From contig JBEIVB010000001.1 of NCBI GenBank assembly GCA_040374085.1, positions 42,330 to 106,329 of the forward strand: a stretch of DNA of 64,000 nt. Direction: 5' to 3'. Source of the DNA: JBEIVB01 sp040374085 (GTDB lineage: Bacteria; Bacteroidota; Bacteroidia; UBA4408). Shown in pieces: positions 35,560 through 44,252 of this stretch. Made by a program: the position numbers and the translations under genes. The stretch's first letter is position 1; every line of letters begins with the position of its first letter. The notes under the pieces were generated by a model. It did no database searches, was not told the origin of the DNA, and saw nothing but the letters and a program-made list of their open reading frames with translations.

Positions 35560-35564
35560 TCCGC

Positions 35565-36254
35565 ATGAAACGTCTACTTCTCCTCTTCGCCCTTGGTGTT
35601 GTTTTTGAATCGGTTTGTGCGCAAACAAACAACTGCCTCTCCGTGAAAGATAAAGTGGATTCATTGTGGGGCATAGCCAAATCGTATGCTGAAAAGAAAA
35701 TGTTCATTTCTGCCGACAGCTACTACAAATCTGCTGAGCAGGAGCTGGGGTTGCAACCGGATTGTCCGCCTCTGCCCGAGATTTTTCAGCAAGAGCATTC
35801 TGCTATTGTTGCTGCATCTGTTTACCAACAAATGCTGGAGAAAGTCGTTCAGCAGCAGGATCATAATGAGTACGCTGAAGCCATAAAAACCTATGCATTA
35901 TCGGGTAAATATTATGCTCAATTTGAGGTATTCAAAAACAATCTCAATCATGCCGCATTACTTGCCTTTGCTCTGGAAAATTGCAAAGCAGGTTTTCTGA
36001 GGTACATGGCAGAAGATGCGCAATCGAAAAAAGAGTTTTCGGCAGCGCTCGAGGTTTATCAAAACCTACTTCAACGGGGATATCCGTTCGCTGATGTAAA
36101 GAGACCTCTTTACGACTTGGGACTGGCCATGGGACAAGCCGATCGTACTGCGGGAAAAAAACAGGACATCGCCAAACTCAACGAGTCAATAACCAAAGAT
36201 TCTAAGGCGTTTAGCGTGTTTAAGAGAGGTTACGAATTCGGTTACAACCCATGA
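35565..36254 (+). CDS. Exported TPR-like helical protein, unknown function
   Basis: A 229-aa protein with a signal peptide (MKRLLLLFALGVVFESVCAQ). The mature part is helical with TPR-like spacing (EKKMFISADSYYKSAEQELG, KKEFSAALEVYQNLLQRG). No family is recognised. It starts 5 bp after the E1 gene and overlaps the UPF0316 start by 4 bp (36251-36254), so all three may be co-transcribed. Confidence 0.65.
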   Translation: MKRLLLLFALGVVFESVCAQTNNCLSVKDKVDSLWGIAKSYAEKKMFISADSYYKSAEQELGLQPDCPPLPEIFQQEHSAIVAASVYQQMLEKVVQQQDHNEYAEAIKTYALSGKYYAQFEVFKNNLNHAALLAFALENCKAGFLRYMAEDAQSKKEFSAALEVYQNLLQRGYPFADVKRPLYDLGLAMGQADRTAGKKQDIAKLNESITKDSKAFSVFKRGYEFGYNP

Positions 36255-36844
36255 CTTTCGATGTCCTCTTGTTTTGGGGTGGAGGAAGCTGGTATGACTG
36301 GGTGGTTTTTCCGGTATTGATTTTTTCGTGCCGAGTGTGCGATGTTTCCCTTGCCACTTTGCGTTCGGTTTTGTCCTCTCGAGGCAAGAAAAAAATTGTT
36401 CCGTTTATTGGTTTTTTCGAAGTTTTGCTCTGGTTGGTTGCCGTTAGTCAGATTCTGCGCAACCTTTCCAACGTGCCTTCCTATTTGGCCTGGGCCTCGG
36501 GTTATGCAACGGGTATTTATGTTGGATTGTGGATTGAGGAGAAATTGGCCATTGGCACTCAGGTTATTCGCATCATCACCCCGGAAGATGGGCAAGCGAT
36601 GGCAGAAGCTTTACGGGAAGAACAGTATGGTGTAACCATTTTGGAAGGAATGGGTGGAAGAGGGCCCGTTCAATTGTTATTTACCGTGGTAAAGCGGAAA
36701 GAGGTTGCCCATGTTGTTGAAGTAGTACAGAGCATTCACCCCGGAGCTTTTTATTCTGTTGAAGATTGCCGTACTGCAAGCCAAGTGCGTTACAGCAAAG
36801 GAAAACGCAAACGGAAACTTTTGTTAGATTTGTTCAAAAAGTAA
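36251..36844 (+). CDS. UPF0316 membrane protein (DUF5698 + DUF2179)
   Basis: A 197-aa protein. Three N-terminal membrane helices (about 15-35, 50-70, 80-100) with SCRVCDVSLATLRSVLSSRG in the first cytoplasmic loop match DUF5698. A C-terminal cytoplasmic ferredoxin-like DUF2179 domain follows (about 115-185: VTILEGMGGRGPVQLLFTVV, HPGAFYSVEDC). The function is unknown; DUF2179 proteins are proposed to sense small ligands. It is coupled to the upstream TPR-like gene. Confidence 0.85.
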   Translation: MTFDVLLFWGGGSWYDWVVFPVLIFSCRVCDVSLATLRSVLSSRGKKKIVPFIGFFEVLLWLVAVSQILRNLSNVPSYLAWASGYATGIYVGLWIEEKLAIGTQVIRIITPEDGQAMAEALREEQYGVTILEGMGGRGPVQLLFTVVKRKEVAHVVEVVQSIHPGAFYSVEDCRTASQVRYSKGKRKRKLLLDLFKK

Positions 36845-36847
36845 AAC

Positions 36848-37933
36848 ATGCGGAACGTTCTGTTTTTGATCCTGTTTTCAGGTTTTTTGGTGGCTCAGGC
36901 ACAACCTACTATTACCTCATCGAACATGCCCTCGGCGGGTAACATCCTGAAGTTCAGAACGGCTTCCACACAGGGGATAAACCCAGGCTCCACCGGAGCG
37001 AATCAGGTATGGGATTTTACTCAACTTACCTTCAACGGTGAAGACGCCGACACTTTTGTAAGCGTTTCCTCTACCCCTTTTGCCTATCAGTTGTTTTTCA
37101 ACAATCCACTCTCCCCTAATTACGCAGCAACAGTTGCGGCGAGAGGAAGCAATATTTCCATTCCCGGTGGCGCTGTACCCATCAGCATTACCCAAGTATT
37201 CAATTATTATAAAAAAGCAACGGATCGCTACGACCAAGTTGGTTTCGGAGCTACCATCAGCGGAATCCCCACATCCATCAAATACGATGAAATAGATCAT
37301 ATCTATCGCTTTCCCATGGTACTTGGAAACGATGACTCCTGCACGTTTCGATATCAGGTAACCCTTCCAACTTTGGGCTGGCTAAAAACCGCAGGCCAGC
37401 GAAAAAACAAGGTGGATGCCTGGGGAACACTAAACCTTCCGTTTGGGGCAACCTACCCGGTTCTCCGTGTACGGAGCGAAATCAACCAAGTTGACAGCGT
37501 GCACATCGATCAATTTAACTTCACCTTCGGCACTCCCAGGAATACCATTGAATACAAGTGGCTTAGCCCTGGATTTGGGGAACCCGTTCTTCAAATCAAC
37601 ACCACCATTAACGCCTTTACCGGTAATGAAACGGTTGCCTCCGTTCGAGTGAAATTCACGGCCGATCCCAATGCAGGAATCTCACCCCTTTGGGCAGAGG
37701 ATGTGCTGATTTTTCCGAATCCAGGAGCGGAAACGCTCTGCGTAAACGGTCTGCCTGTCGAACTCGGTACAACCTTAATTATATACTCACTGTTGGGCGA
37801 GGAATTGCTGCGCATGCCTGCCAGCAGCGGAAAAGTGTTGGTGGACGTTTCGTCTCTACCCAATGGCTCATATCTTGTTCAGTGCCAGTCGCCGTCCGGA
37901 AACACTACCCGCGCTTGGGTAAAAAACCATTAA
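36848..37933 (+). CDS. T9SS-secreted protein of unknown function
   Basis: A 361-aa protein. The signal peptide is MRNVLFLILFSGFLVAQAQ. The mature domain begins PTITSSNMPSAGNILKF and is beta-rich with Thr/Asn. A T9SS type A sorting domain ends it (about 290-361: VLIFPNPGAETLCVNG, LPNGSYLVQCQSPSGNTTRAWV). It starts 3 bp after the UPF0316 gene. Its stop overlaps the next ATG (TAATG). No enzyme motif is visible. Confidence 0.78.
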   Translation: MRNVLFLILFSGFLVAQAQPTITSSNMPSAGNILKFRTASTQGINPGSTGANQVWDFTQLTFNGEDADTFVSVSSTPFAYQLFFNNPLSPNYAATVAARGSNISIPGGAVPISITQVFNYYKKATDRYDQVGFGATISGIPTSIKYDEIDHIYRFPMVLGNDDSCTFRYQVTLPTLGWLKTAGQRKNKVDAWGTLNLPFGATYPVLRVRSEINQVDSVHIDQFNFTFGTPRNTIEYKWLSPGFGEPVLQINTTINAFTGNETVASVRVKFTADPNAGISPLWAEDVLIFPNPGAETLCVNGLPVELGTTLIIYSLLGEELLRMPASSGKVLVDVSSLPNGSYLVQCQSPSGNTTRAWVKNH

Positions 37934-38460
37934 TGGCAATGAGGGGCTTCCTGGCTCTTTTATTGTGTATCGGAGTTCTTTCGGGCTCTGCTCAGTCTGA
38001 TTCTGCTTTCTGGAAGCCATTGAACCGACGATCGGTAAGGAAATTCTCTCCCATCAAACCCCTACCCAAGGCATTTTCTTTGTGGAATCTGAATTGGGAT
38101 TCACTTTGGGTGCGCGTTCCAAGTATCGATCAACCCGAGCGCACCGTGGATTTGTGGCTGCCTTTTCCCGGCGACACCTTGGTTCGTTTTCGAGTTCGCC
38201 TTGCTCCTGTGCTATCTCCGAAATTGGCTCGTAAGTACCCAGAAATAAGGAGTTTGGAGGGAAAAGCTGTTGAACAAAACAGTTGCCTTGTGCGTTTGGA
38301 ATTTTCTCCGAAAGGACTGAGAGCCGAGATTAGGTCTCCTCAGGGCACCTTTCGCATTTCGCCTTACAGTAAAAAGTCAAAACGAATTTATTTGGTTTAC
38401 CTCCGCGATGATTTACCCTCCCTTGGTTCTCCCTATGCTCCGAAAGAAGATGGGAACTAA
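37933..38460 (+). CDS. Stand-alone homologue of a reprolysin-type protease propeptide
   Basis: A 175-aa exported protein with a signal peptide (MAMRGFLALLLCIGVLSGSAQ). The rest aligns by eye with the N-terminal propeptide of the protease encoded 74 bp downstream: ARKYPEIRSLEGKAV against MSKYPRIRTYAGVSI, and LEFSPKGLRAEIRSPQGTF against FDLTEKGFHALVLRPEGHI. No catalytic domain or sorting domain follows; the ORF ends cleanly at TAA. It could be an inhibitor, a chaperone, or the remnant of a duplicated protease gene. The start at 37933 (or 37939) overlaps the upstream stop. Confidence 0.7.
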   Translation: MAMRGFLALLLCIGVLSGSAQSDSAFWKPLNRRSVRKFSPIKPLPKAFSLWNLNWDSLWVRVPSIDQPERTVDLWLPFPGDTLVRFRVRLAPVLSPKLARKYPEIRSLEGKAVEQNSCLVRLEFSPKGLRAEIRSPQGTFRISPYSKKSKRIYLVYLRDDLPSLGSPYAPKEDGN

Positions 38461-38534
38461 CCGTTCAAACAGGCACTTCCGTATCCTTCTCCAGACCTTA
38501 CCCATCACTTTTTTTGGCCCAATCCACTTTTAAC

Positions 38535-40745
38535 ATGAGCAAAACATTTACCCTTCTCTACGCTGCACTTGTTTTTATGAATGTGAGCAGCAGTGCGCAA
38601 ACCGATTTTTTTCGCCCCATTTCTTCCCTTCCCAACTCGCCTCATCACAACAGGTGGATCGCCCCCAAACAAGCAGCCTATTTTCAACTTTCAGAGGAGA
38701 CTCTGAGAGGGTACCTCAATTTGGCCCCTTCAGAAGAAACTCTTTACGAAAAAGGAACAAGCTTCAACCTTGATTTGCCCATGCCCGAAGGAAACATGGA
38801 AACCTTCCGAGTAGTTGCCTCATCTGTGATGGCTCCGGGATTGATGTCCAAGTACCCCAGAATCAGAACCTATGCGGGAGTTTCCATTCGAAACGCCTCA
38901 TGGAAGGTTCGTTTCGACCTCACTGAAAAAGGCTTTCATGCCCTGGTATTGCGTCCGGAAGGACACATTTACATAGATCCGGTTTTTCATAATGAACTGG
39001 CTTTATATCAAAGTTACCATCGCGCGGATTATGTACATCCGAATAAGAACATGGTGTGCGAAACCGAAGATGAAGTTCTAACTGCACCCTATGAAACAGC
39101 AAACCCCAAACGAAGCATTGGCACCGAGTTGCGCACCTATCGCTTAGCCCTTGCTGCTACGGGAGAATATACTGCCTTTGCAGGCGGAACCGTTCCTGCA
39201 GCTCTGAGCGACATGGTAACATCAATAAATCGGGTAGATGGAGTTTACGAAACCGAGCTTGCCATACGATTGGTTCTAATTGATAACACCGACACCCTCA
39301 TCTTCACCGATCCAAGTTCGGATCCCTACACCAACAGCAGTGGAGCAACCATGCTCGGTCAAAACCAAACCACCGTTAACCAACGCATCGGCTCGGCCAA
39401 TTACGACATTGGACACGTATTCAGCACAGGAGGCGGCGGTATAGCCAATTTGGGGTGCGTGTGCAGCAACAACAACAAAGCCAGAGGCGTTACGGGCTCT
39501 CCCGCTCCGGTGGGTGATCCGTTTGATATTGATTATGTGGCGCACGAAATCGGGCATCAGTTTGGAGGGGGTCACACGTTCAACTCAACTCTGGGTTCAT
39601 GCGGAGGTGGAAATCGGAGTGCAAGCACGGCGTTTGAGCCCGGAAGCGGAATCACCGTAATGGCATACGCCGGTATTTGCGGAACCGATGACCTTGCTGG
39701 TAACAGCATCGCCTATTTTCACACCAAGAGTTTCGATCAGATCATCACCTTCAGTCAACAAGCAAACGGAAATAATTGTCCGGTAACTACGCCAACAGGC
39801 AATCTGCCACCTGTTATTAATTATTACCCAAAGCAATACAGTATGCCTCGTTTGGCTGCGTTCAAACTTGTTGGCAGCGCAACCGACCCGGATGGAGACA
39901 CCTTAACCTATTCTTGGGAACAATGCGATGCCGGACCTGCTGGCACTTGGAATGCTCCAACCGGCAATGCCCCCCTCTGGAGAAACTTTGCCCCAAGCCT
40001 TAGCGGCGAACGCTTTTTTCCGAAATGGACAAATGTCCTCACCAATATCCAAACGCCGGGCGAGGTGCGTCCAGGCTATGCAAGAAGCATGAAATTTCGC
40101 ATGGTTGCTCGTGATAATCGTGCAGGTGGTGGAGGTGTGTCCTATAACGACACACTTTTAAATGTAGATGTAATCAATACCACCGACACGTTTAAAATAA
40201 CCTATCCCAATGCTCCCGGTTCGATGTTTTTTATTGGACAGCAGCTAACACTTGCCTGGGACGTTGCCACCACGGACGCAGCTCCAATAAGCGTCAGCAC
40301 CGTAACCATTTGGCTCTCCACCACAGGAGGCAATACCTTCACGCAAATGCTCGCCCAAAACGTCCCCAATAATGGTTCCTACACCTTTACTGTTCCCAAT
40401 ATCGAAAGCAATTCCATTCGTTTTATGGTAGTGGCCGACGGAAACATCTTTTACGACATAAGCGATCGCAATGTAACCTTCACCATTTTCAACGGCCAAA
40501 GGGAATCTTTGCAGATTAGTGGAGATCTAATGCCTAACCCTTCTCATGGAATCCTGTATGCCCAAGGATTTGACGGAAGCACCCATTTGGATGTATGTAA
40601 CCTTACCGGTGCCTCGGTTGCGCATTTCAACCTCCAAGGTCCATCTCTACAGGAGTTGGCACTACCTAATTTAGCCCCGGGTTGCTACATCATAAGGCTT
40701 CGCCAGGGCGATCGAGTAGCGTATCGAAAATGGATCATGCAATAA
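38535..40745 (+). CDS. Reprolysin-like (M12-type) secreted metalloprotease with T9SS domain
   Basis: A 736-aa protein. A signal peptide (1-22, ending SSAQ) is followed by a propeptide (about 23-190) and a catalytic domain (about 195-440) with the zinc motif HEIGHQFGGGHTF (337-349) and a Met-turn near ITVMAYAGICG. A beta-rich region (about 445-660) with PDGDTLTYSWEQCD follows, then a T9SS type A sorting domain (about 665-736: DLMPNPSHGILYAQG, GCYIIRLRQGDRVAYRKWIM). The ATG at 38535 is used, not the TTG at 38514. It is followed by a strong terminator. Confidence 0.9.
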   Translation: MSKTFTLLYAALVFMNVSSSAQTDFFRPISSLPNSPHHNRWIAPKQAAYFQLSEETLRGYLNLAPSEETLYEKGTSFNLDLPMPEGNMETFRVVASSVMAPGLMSKYPRIRTYAGVSIRNASWKVRFDLTEKGFHALVLRPEGHIYIDPVFHNELALYQSYHRADYVHPNKNMVCETEDEVLTAPYETANPKRSIGTELRTYRLALAATGEYTAFAGGTVPAALSDMVTSINRVDGVYETELAIRLVLIDNTDTLIFTDPSSDPYTNSSGATMLGQNQTTVNQRIGSANYDIGHVFSTGGGGIANLGCVCSNNNKARGVTGSPAPVGDPFDIDYVAHEIGHQFGGGHTFNSTLGSCGGGNRSASTAFEPGSGITVMAYAGICGTDDLAGNSIAYFHTKSFDQIITFSQQANGNNCPVTTPTGNLPPVINYYPKQYSMPRLAAFKLVGSATDPDGDTLTYSWEQCDAGPAGTWNAPTGNAPLWRNFAPSLSGERFFPKWTNVLTNIQTPGEVRPGYARSMKFRMVARDNRAGGGGVSYNDTLLNVDVINTTDTFKITYPNAPGSMFFIGQQLTLAWDVATTDAAPISVSTVTIWLSTTGGNTFTQMLAQNVPNNGSYTFTVPNIESNSIRFMVVADGNIFYDISDRNVTFTIFNGQRESLQISGDLMPNPSHGILYAQGFDGSTHLDVCNLTGASVAHFNLQGPSLQELALPNLAPGCYIIRLRQGDRVAYRKWIMQ

Positions 40746-40778
40746 AAAAAAGGCAGCCAATTGGCTGCCTTTTTTTTT
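40744..40778. terminator. Bidirectional terminator
   Basis: A perfect 20-bp palindrome AGGCAGCCAA/TTGGCTGCCT (40751-40770) flanked by A8 and T9. It ends both the protease gene and the convergent ECF sigma gene. Confidence 0.92.
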
Positions 40779-40781
40779 GAC

Positions 40782-41366
40782 CTATACCTCTAGGATGATG
40801 TTGTGTTGCTTCATCATCTTCCGAAGATTGATTACTGCATATCGAAAGCGACCCAGTGCAGTGTTGATGCTCACTCCGGTTTTCTCCGCAATTTCTTTGA
40901 AACTCAGCTCCTCATACATGCGCAGTTGAACCAACTCGCGCTGATCTGCCGGGAGGCGCCCAATCATCCGCTTCAGATCACCCTCGATTTGACGACGGAT
41001 GAGTTGATCCTGAACATTTTCCTCCAACAGGTCTATTCCATCGAAGATATTCCAATCGTCGTTTCCGCTGTTTCGAGGAATACGGGCCGAATCGCGAAAA
41101 TGATCCATGACCAAGTTGTGGGCAATGCGCATAACCCATGAGATAAACTTGCCTTCCTCTCGATATTGATCCAACTTAATGGTGCGAATCACCTTGAAAA
41201 AAGTCTCCTGAAAAACGTCGTTGGCAACATCCTGATCCTTGACTCTACTGAGTATATACACAAACACCTTGCGCTGATGGCGCTTCAGTAGTTCGGTTAA
41301 ACAGGTTTCATTTCCGCCTGCGTATAGCAGAACGAGTTCTTGGTCGGATAAAAGGGAAAGGCGCAT
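40782..41366 (-). CDS. ECF-family RNA polymerase sigma factor
   Basis: A 194-aa sigma-70 of the ECF type. Region 2 (about 25-95) has VFVYILSRVKDQDVANDVFQ and GKFISWVMRIAHNLVMDHFR. Region 4 (about 135-190) has LPADQRELVQLRMYEELSFK and the HTH AEKTGVSINTALGRFRYA. No anti-sigma factor gene is adjacent. A consensus promoter about 110 bp upstream gives a long 5' leader containing an inverted repeat. Its regulon is not visible here. Confidence 0.93.
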   Translation of the reverse strand: MRLSLLSDQELVLLYAGGNETCLTELLKRHQRKVFVYILSRVKDQDVANDVFQETFFKVIRTIKLDQYREEGKFISWVMRIAHNLVMDHFRDSARIPRNSGNDDWNIFDGIDLLEENVQDQLIRRQIEGDLKRMIGRLPADQRELVQLRMYEELSFKEIAEKTGVSINTALGRFRYAVINLRKMMKQHNIILEV

Positions 41367-41371
41367 GACGA

Positions 41372-41409
41372 ACTTGCTGTTAAAGGGTTAAACAAAAAAA
41401 TCAGCAAGT
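41372..41409 (-). promoter_or_regulatory. Inverted repeat in the ECF sigma leader
   Basis: Eight-bp perfect arms ACTTGCTG (41372-41379) and CAGCAAGT (41402-41409) with a 22-bp spacer, directly upstream of the sigma start at 41366. In RNA it could form a hairpin covering the start region. Confidence 0.4.
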
Positions 41410-41482
41410 AAAACGTCGGGCTATAGGCAGATGCGCTTAGAGGATGGTGGGGTGTTTAGGGTTCTATACGGTGAAACCGCAC

Positions 41483-41512
41483 CAAAGTTAACATCTGTCC
41501 AAAAAAAAACAA
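41483..41512 (-). promoter_or_regulatory. Consensus promoter of the ECF sigma gene
   Basis: -33 TTG (41510-41512), 19-bp spacer, -7 TAACTTTG (41483-41490) on the minus strand. The expected transcript start near 41476 leaves a leader of about 110 nt. The rest of the 300-base gap to tRNA-Phe holds the tRNA terminator and nothing else I recognise. Confidence 0.65.
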
Positions 41513-41624
41513 ACTTTGTTAAGAGAAGTGGGCTTGAAATTGGCAAGGCACGGCTAAAAAAAATCCTCCAAAACCCGCTTCCCGATTGGCTTTGTAGAAT
41601 AGAAAGAGCTGTGGATGCAGAGGC

Positions 41625-41661
41625 AAAAAAAAAACACCCTGACTTTAGGGACAGGGTGTTT
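41625..41661 (-). terminator. Terminator of tRNA-Phe
   Basis: A ten-bp stem (41632-41641 with 41652-41661, AAACACCCTG/CAGGGTGTTT) followed on the minus strand by a T-run. Confidence 0.85.
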
Positions 41662-41667
41662 GGGTGG

Positions 41668-41740
41668 TGGTACCTCCAGGAATCGAACCAGGGACACAAG
41701 GATTTTCAGTCCTTTGCTCTACCAACTGAGCTAAGGTACC
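41668..41740 (-). tRNA. tRNA-Phe (anticodon GAA)
   Basis: A 73-nt cloverleaf on the minus strand: acceptor GGTACCT/AGGTACC, anticodon stem AAGGA/TCCTT with loop CTGAAAA giving GAA, and T-loop GGTTCGATTCC. The discriminator is A; CCA is not encoded. Confidence 0.95.
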
Positions 41741-41821
41741 AGCCTATCAAACCTATTGTTGATTTGAGGGGTGCAAATAAAACAGGTTTTAAGGGGTTTT
41801 GCAAGCCTTTTCAGAAAAAAA

Positions 41822-42817
41822 TCAGTCGTCGTGGCCTTTTATTTGAGCTGGACGCTTCCCCGTGCGCCACAGCAACTCCTCTGCATCCATTGCTTTTCGG
41901 AGGGAATCGGAATACGTTTTGGATTCGATGCGTTCCAGATTGGGTTGCCCGGCATTTATCCAGGCCGTCATCCAAAGACTTCCAACGGTGATGATGGATT
42001 TCCTCATGCGTCGCTCCACCATTCCATTCAACATATCGCTGTAGGCCTTTGTATAGGTTTGGGAATACACGCGAACGGTTTGGTTGCTGCGAGTTTCGGT
42101 GGCATATTTCTGATCTGGACTAAAGTCTTTGTTGAGTTGTGCCTCAAATCGCAAAACCGAGTCAACTGCAGCATGGCTTTCTTCAACCGTTTGCCAGGCT
42201 CGGTCGAGGGGCTTCTCTACGTAAGTTGCTTTCCCTACCCAAAAATCATAACCATCGGAAAGTAGCTCGGGCACGCGGCTTTCCCAGAAGCCGTGTATGC
42301 CCTTTTGGTTGGTCAGCTGCCCGTTATAATTTTCGGTGGTGTGCAGTGGCACATGCGCGTCGGCGATGTAATGGCCTATGTCGGCAGAGTACCGCAAGAT
42401 GAGGTCGAGGTTTTCTTGGCGGAAAGCGCTGGTGAGTCGGCGCATCATAAGGTCTATATGCCAGGGCACAATGCCGTATGCTTGAAGCGTGTCTTCGGAG
42501 AACTTCTTCACCGCCTCAAACCAGGGGCGGGGCACTGCCTGAAATGGACTGGGGCCATAATGATCGATGTCGATGTAATGCCTGGCGGCCTCCTCGGGCA
42601 CGATACCCCGCCTCGAGTCGGGATCCACAGCGTGCTCGGTGATGTATTCAATGTGCCGCTTATAAAAGCCAATAAGCCCATTGGGCAAGGTGAACACAGC
42701 CATGCGATTGATGAGCTTATGCCCGAAAAAGCCCCAAGAGAAAGCAGAATTGCCAATTGGCTGACATAGAATTAATGCAGCCAGAAGGCAAGCAAAGAAG
42801 CGAATACGCTGCGACAT
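41822..42817 (-). CDS. Exported S1/P1-type nuclease / zinc-dependent phospholipase C fold
   Basis: A 331-aa protein. A signal peptide (MSQRIRFFACLLAALILCQP...) ends near NSAFS, leaving a mature N-terminal region with WGFFGHKLINRMAV, as required for the trinuclear zinc site. Further ligands are HYIDIDHY, WHIDLMMRRL and DIGHYIADAHVPLHTTENYNG, then HGFWES. This ligand order fits S1/P1 nucleases; phospholipase C is the alternative. It probably scavenges nucleic acids in the periplasm. It is divergent from pdxH with 67 bp between starts. A TTCCTTTG sequence (42822-42829, minus) is one base off the -7 consensus. Confidence 0.82.
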   Translation of the reverse strand: MSQRIRFFACLLAALILCQPIGNSAFSWGFFGHKLINRMAVFTLPNGLIGFYKRHIEYITEHAVDPDSRRGIVPEEAARHYIDIDHYGPSPFQAVPRPWFEAVKKFSEDTLQAYGIVPWHIDLMMRRLTSAFRQENLDLILRYSADIGHYIADAHVPLHTTENYNGQLTNQKGIHGFWESRVPELLSDGYDFWVGKATYVEKPLDRAWQTVEESHAAVDSVLRFEAQLNKDFSPDQKYATETRSNQTVRVYSQTYTKAYSDMLNGMVERRMRKSIITVGSLWMTAWINAGQPNLERIESKTYSDSLRKAMDAEELLWRTGKRPAQIKGHDD

Positions 42818-42854
42818 ACTGCAAAGGAAATGAATTTGGGAACGAGAGGCTGCG

Positions 42855-42862
42855 TACCTTTG
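42855..42862 (+). promoter_or_regulatory. Candidate -7 element TACCTTTG for pdxH
   Basis: A perfect TAnnTTTG match, 22 bp before the ATG at 42885. A TTTG at 42835-42838 is a possible -33 with a short spacer (16 bp). Confidence 0.55.
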
Positions 42863-42884
42863 GTGGCATAAGAAAAAATCAAGG

Positions 42885-43544
42885 ATGGATTCAAATTCCC
42901 ATGCCCACCATATTCAGCACTTGAGGCAGGAATATATGCGTCACAGTTTGAATGAGTCAGATGTTTCACCGGACCCATTTCTTCAGTTCGACCAATGGAT
43001 GCGTGAGGCCATTTCCGCGGAATTACCCGAGCCCCATGCTATGGTGCTGAGTACAGTAGATGAACATGGCTCTCCGGGCAGCAGAGTGGTATTGCTCAGA
43101 GATTATGGCAAAGATCTTGGCTTTGTATTCTACACAAATTACAACAGCAGAAAAGGGAAAGAGCTTTTGGCACATTCCAAGGCATCGTTGCTTTTCTTCT
43201 GGCCTACACTGGAAAGGCAAATTCGCATGGAGGGCAATGTGGTGCAGGTTTCGGAGGTGGAATCGGATGCCTATTTTGCCTCGAGGCCTCGTGGAAACCA
43301 GCTTGGCGCGTGGGCCTCTGAGCAAAGTGAGCCGGTGCCAAGCAGATTGTTTTTAGAAGAGAAAATAACGGAAGCAGAAGAGCGGTTTGCAGGAAGGGAA
43401 GTGCCGAGGCCCCCCCACTGGGGTGGCTTTAGACTCAATGCCACCAGCATGGAGTTCTGGCAAGGCCGACGAAGCCGTCTCCACGATCGTATCCATTATC
43501 AAATGAACCAAAACACATGGCGCATAGAGCGGCTATCGCCCTAA
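42885..43544 (+). CDS. pdxH: Pyridoxamine 5'-phosphate oxidase
   Basis: A 219-aa FMN-dependent oxidase making pyridoxal 5'-phosphate. It has the N-terminal HHIQHLRQEYMRHSLNE helix, FMN-binding SRVVLLRDYGKDLGFVFYTN and SRKGKEL, and the C-terminal PPHWGGFRLNATSMEFWQG and RLHDRI motifs. Length is normal. Its 3' end overlaps the DUF2807 gene by 28 bp, so they are probably co-transcribed. Confidence 0.95.
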   Translation: MDSNSHAHHIQHLRQEYMRHSLNESDVSPDPFLQFDQWMREAISAELPEPHAMVLSTVDEHGSPGSRVVLLRDYGKDLGFVFYTNYNSRKGKELLAHSKASLLFFWPTLERQIRMEGNVVQVSEVESDAYFASRPRGNQLGAWASEQSEPVPSRLFLEEKITEAEERFAGREVPRPPHWGGFRLNATSMEFWQGRRSRLHDRIHYQMNQNTWRIERLSP

Positions 43545-44251
43545 TCCTAATCTGCATGCTTTCCGCATGCAACCGGCCCGATGCTTGGGATTGCATCAAA
43601 ACCACCGGCAGCGCCACAGTGGTGAATCGTCCCTTGTCCCCTTTCCGTTGCATCCGTCTTTTTCATAACATTAGGCTGAACCTCATACAGGACACCCTAG
43701 AGCAAATTGAAATCCGAGGTGGCAAAAACCTCCTTTCCTCTATCGGCACGGATGTAGTGGGCGATACCCTGTATTTAAAAAACCACAATACCTGCAACTT
43801 CAGCCGCAACCTTCAGGACAGCATTGTTGTGTTTTTACACTACAAAAAATTACAATACATACGCTATGAGGGTATGGGTTACATCCACATGACCAACACT
43901 TTAAAAGACTCCGTCTTTATTTTCGAATCCTGGAACGGTTCCGGAGGAATTCAAGGAGCGATTGATGTGAAGGTGGCCTCGTTTGCGGTGCACACTGGCC
44001 CTGCAGATGTGTTGATAACAGGAAAAGCGGATGTGGTTTATGTGTATGGGGCAGGACAAGGCGTTTTCAAAACCCGGGAGCTGAATGCACACGATGTTTA
44101 TCTCACCCACAAAGGCAGCAACGATTGGGAGATTAATACCACACGCGCACTTTATGCCACACTCTTTTCCGATGGGAATGTTGCTTATTGGGGAGCCCCT
44201 CCTGTGGTAATGGCCACCGTTAAAGGAAAAGGAAAGTTGTTGCCGGAATAG
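43517..44251 (+). CDS. DUF2807 (GIN/head domain) lipoprotein
   Basis: A 244-aa protein with a lipoprotein signal peptide (MAHRAAIALILICMLSAC, lipobox LSAC with lipidated Cys18). The mature part (FHNIRLNLIQDTLEQIEIRG, and GGIQGAIDVKVASFAVHTG) is the beta-helical putative auto-transporter adhesin head of DUF2807. The exact function is unknown; such proteins sit on the outer membrane. It starts inside the pdxH 3' end and is convergent with dnaE (1 bp gap). Confidence 0.85.
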   Translation: MAHRAAIALILICMLSACNRPDAWDCIKTTGSATVVNRPLSPFRCIRLFHNIRLNLIQDTLEQIEIRGGKNLLSSIGTDVVGDTLYLKNHNTCNFSRNLQDSIVVFLHYKKLQYIRYEGMGYIHMTNTLKDSVFIFESWNGSGGIQGAIDVKVASFAVHTGPADVLITGKADVVYVYGAGQGVFKTRELNAHDVYLTHKGSNDWEINTTRALYATLFSDGNVAYWGAPPVVMATVKGKGKLLPE

Positions 44252-44252
44252 A

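Noticed and set aside
37690..37932. Upstream extension of the orphan propeptide ORF
   Set aside because: It overlaps the end of the T9SS gene in another frame; the signal peptide at 37933 marks the real start.
41431..41991. 186-aa plus-strand ORF across tRNA-Phe
   Set aside because: It runs through the tRNA, its terminator and the nuclease 3' end on the opposite strand; not a real gene.
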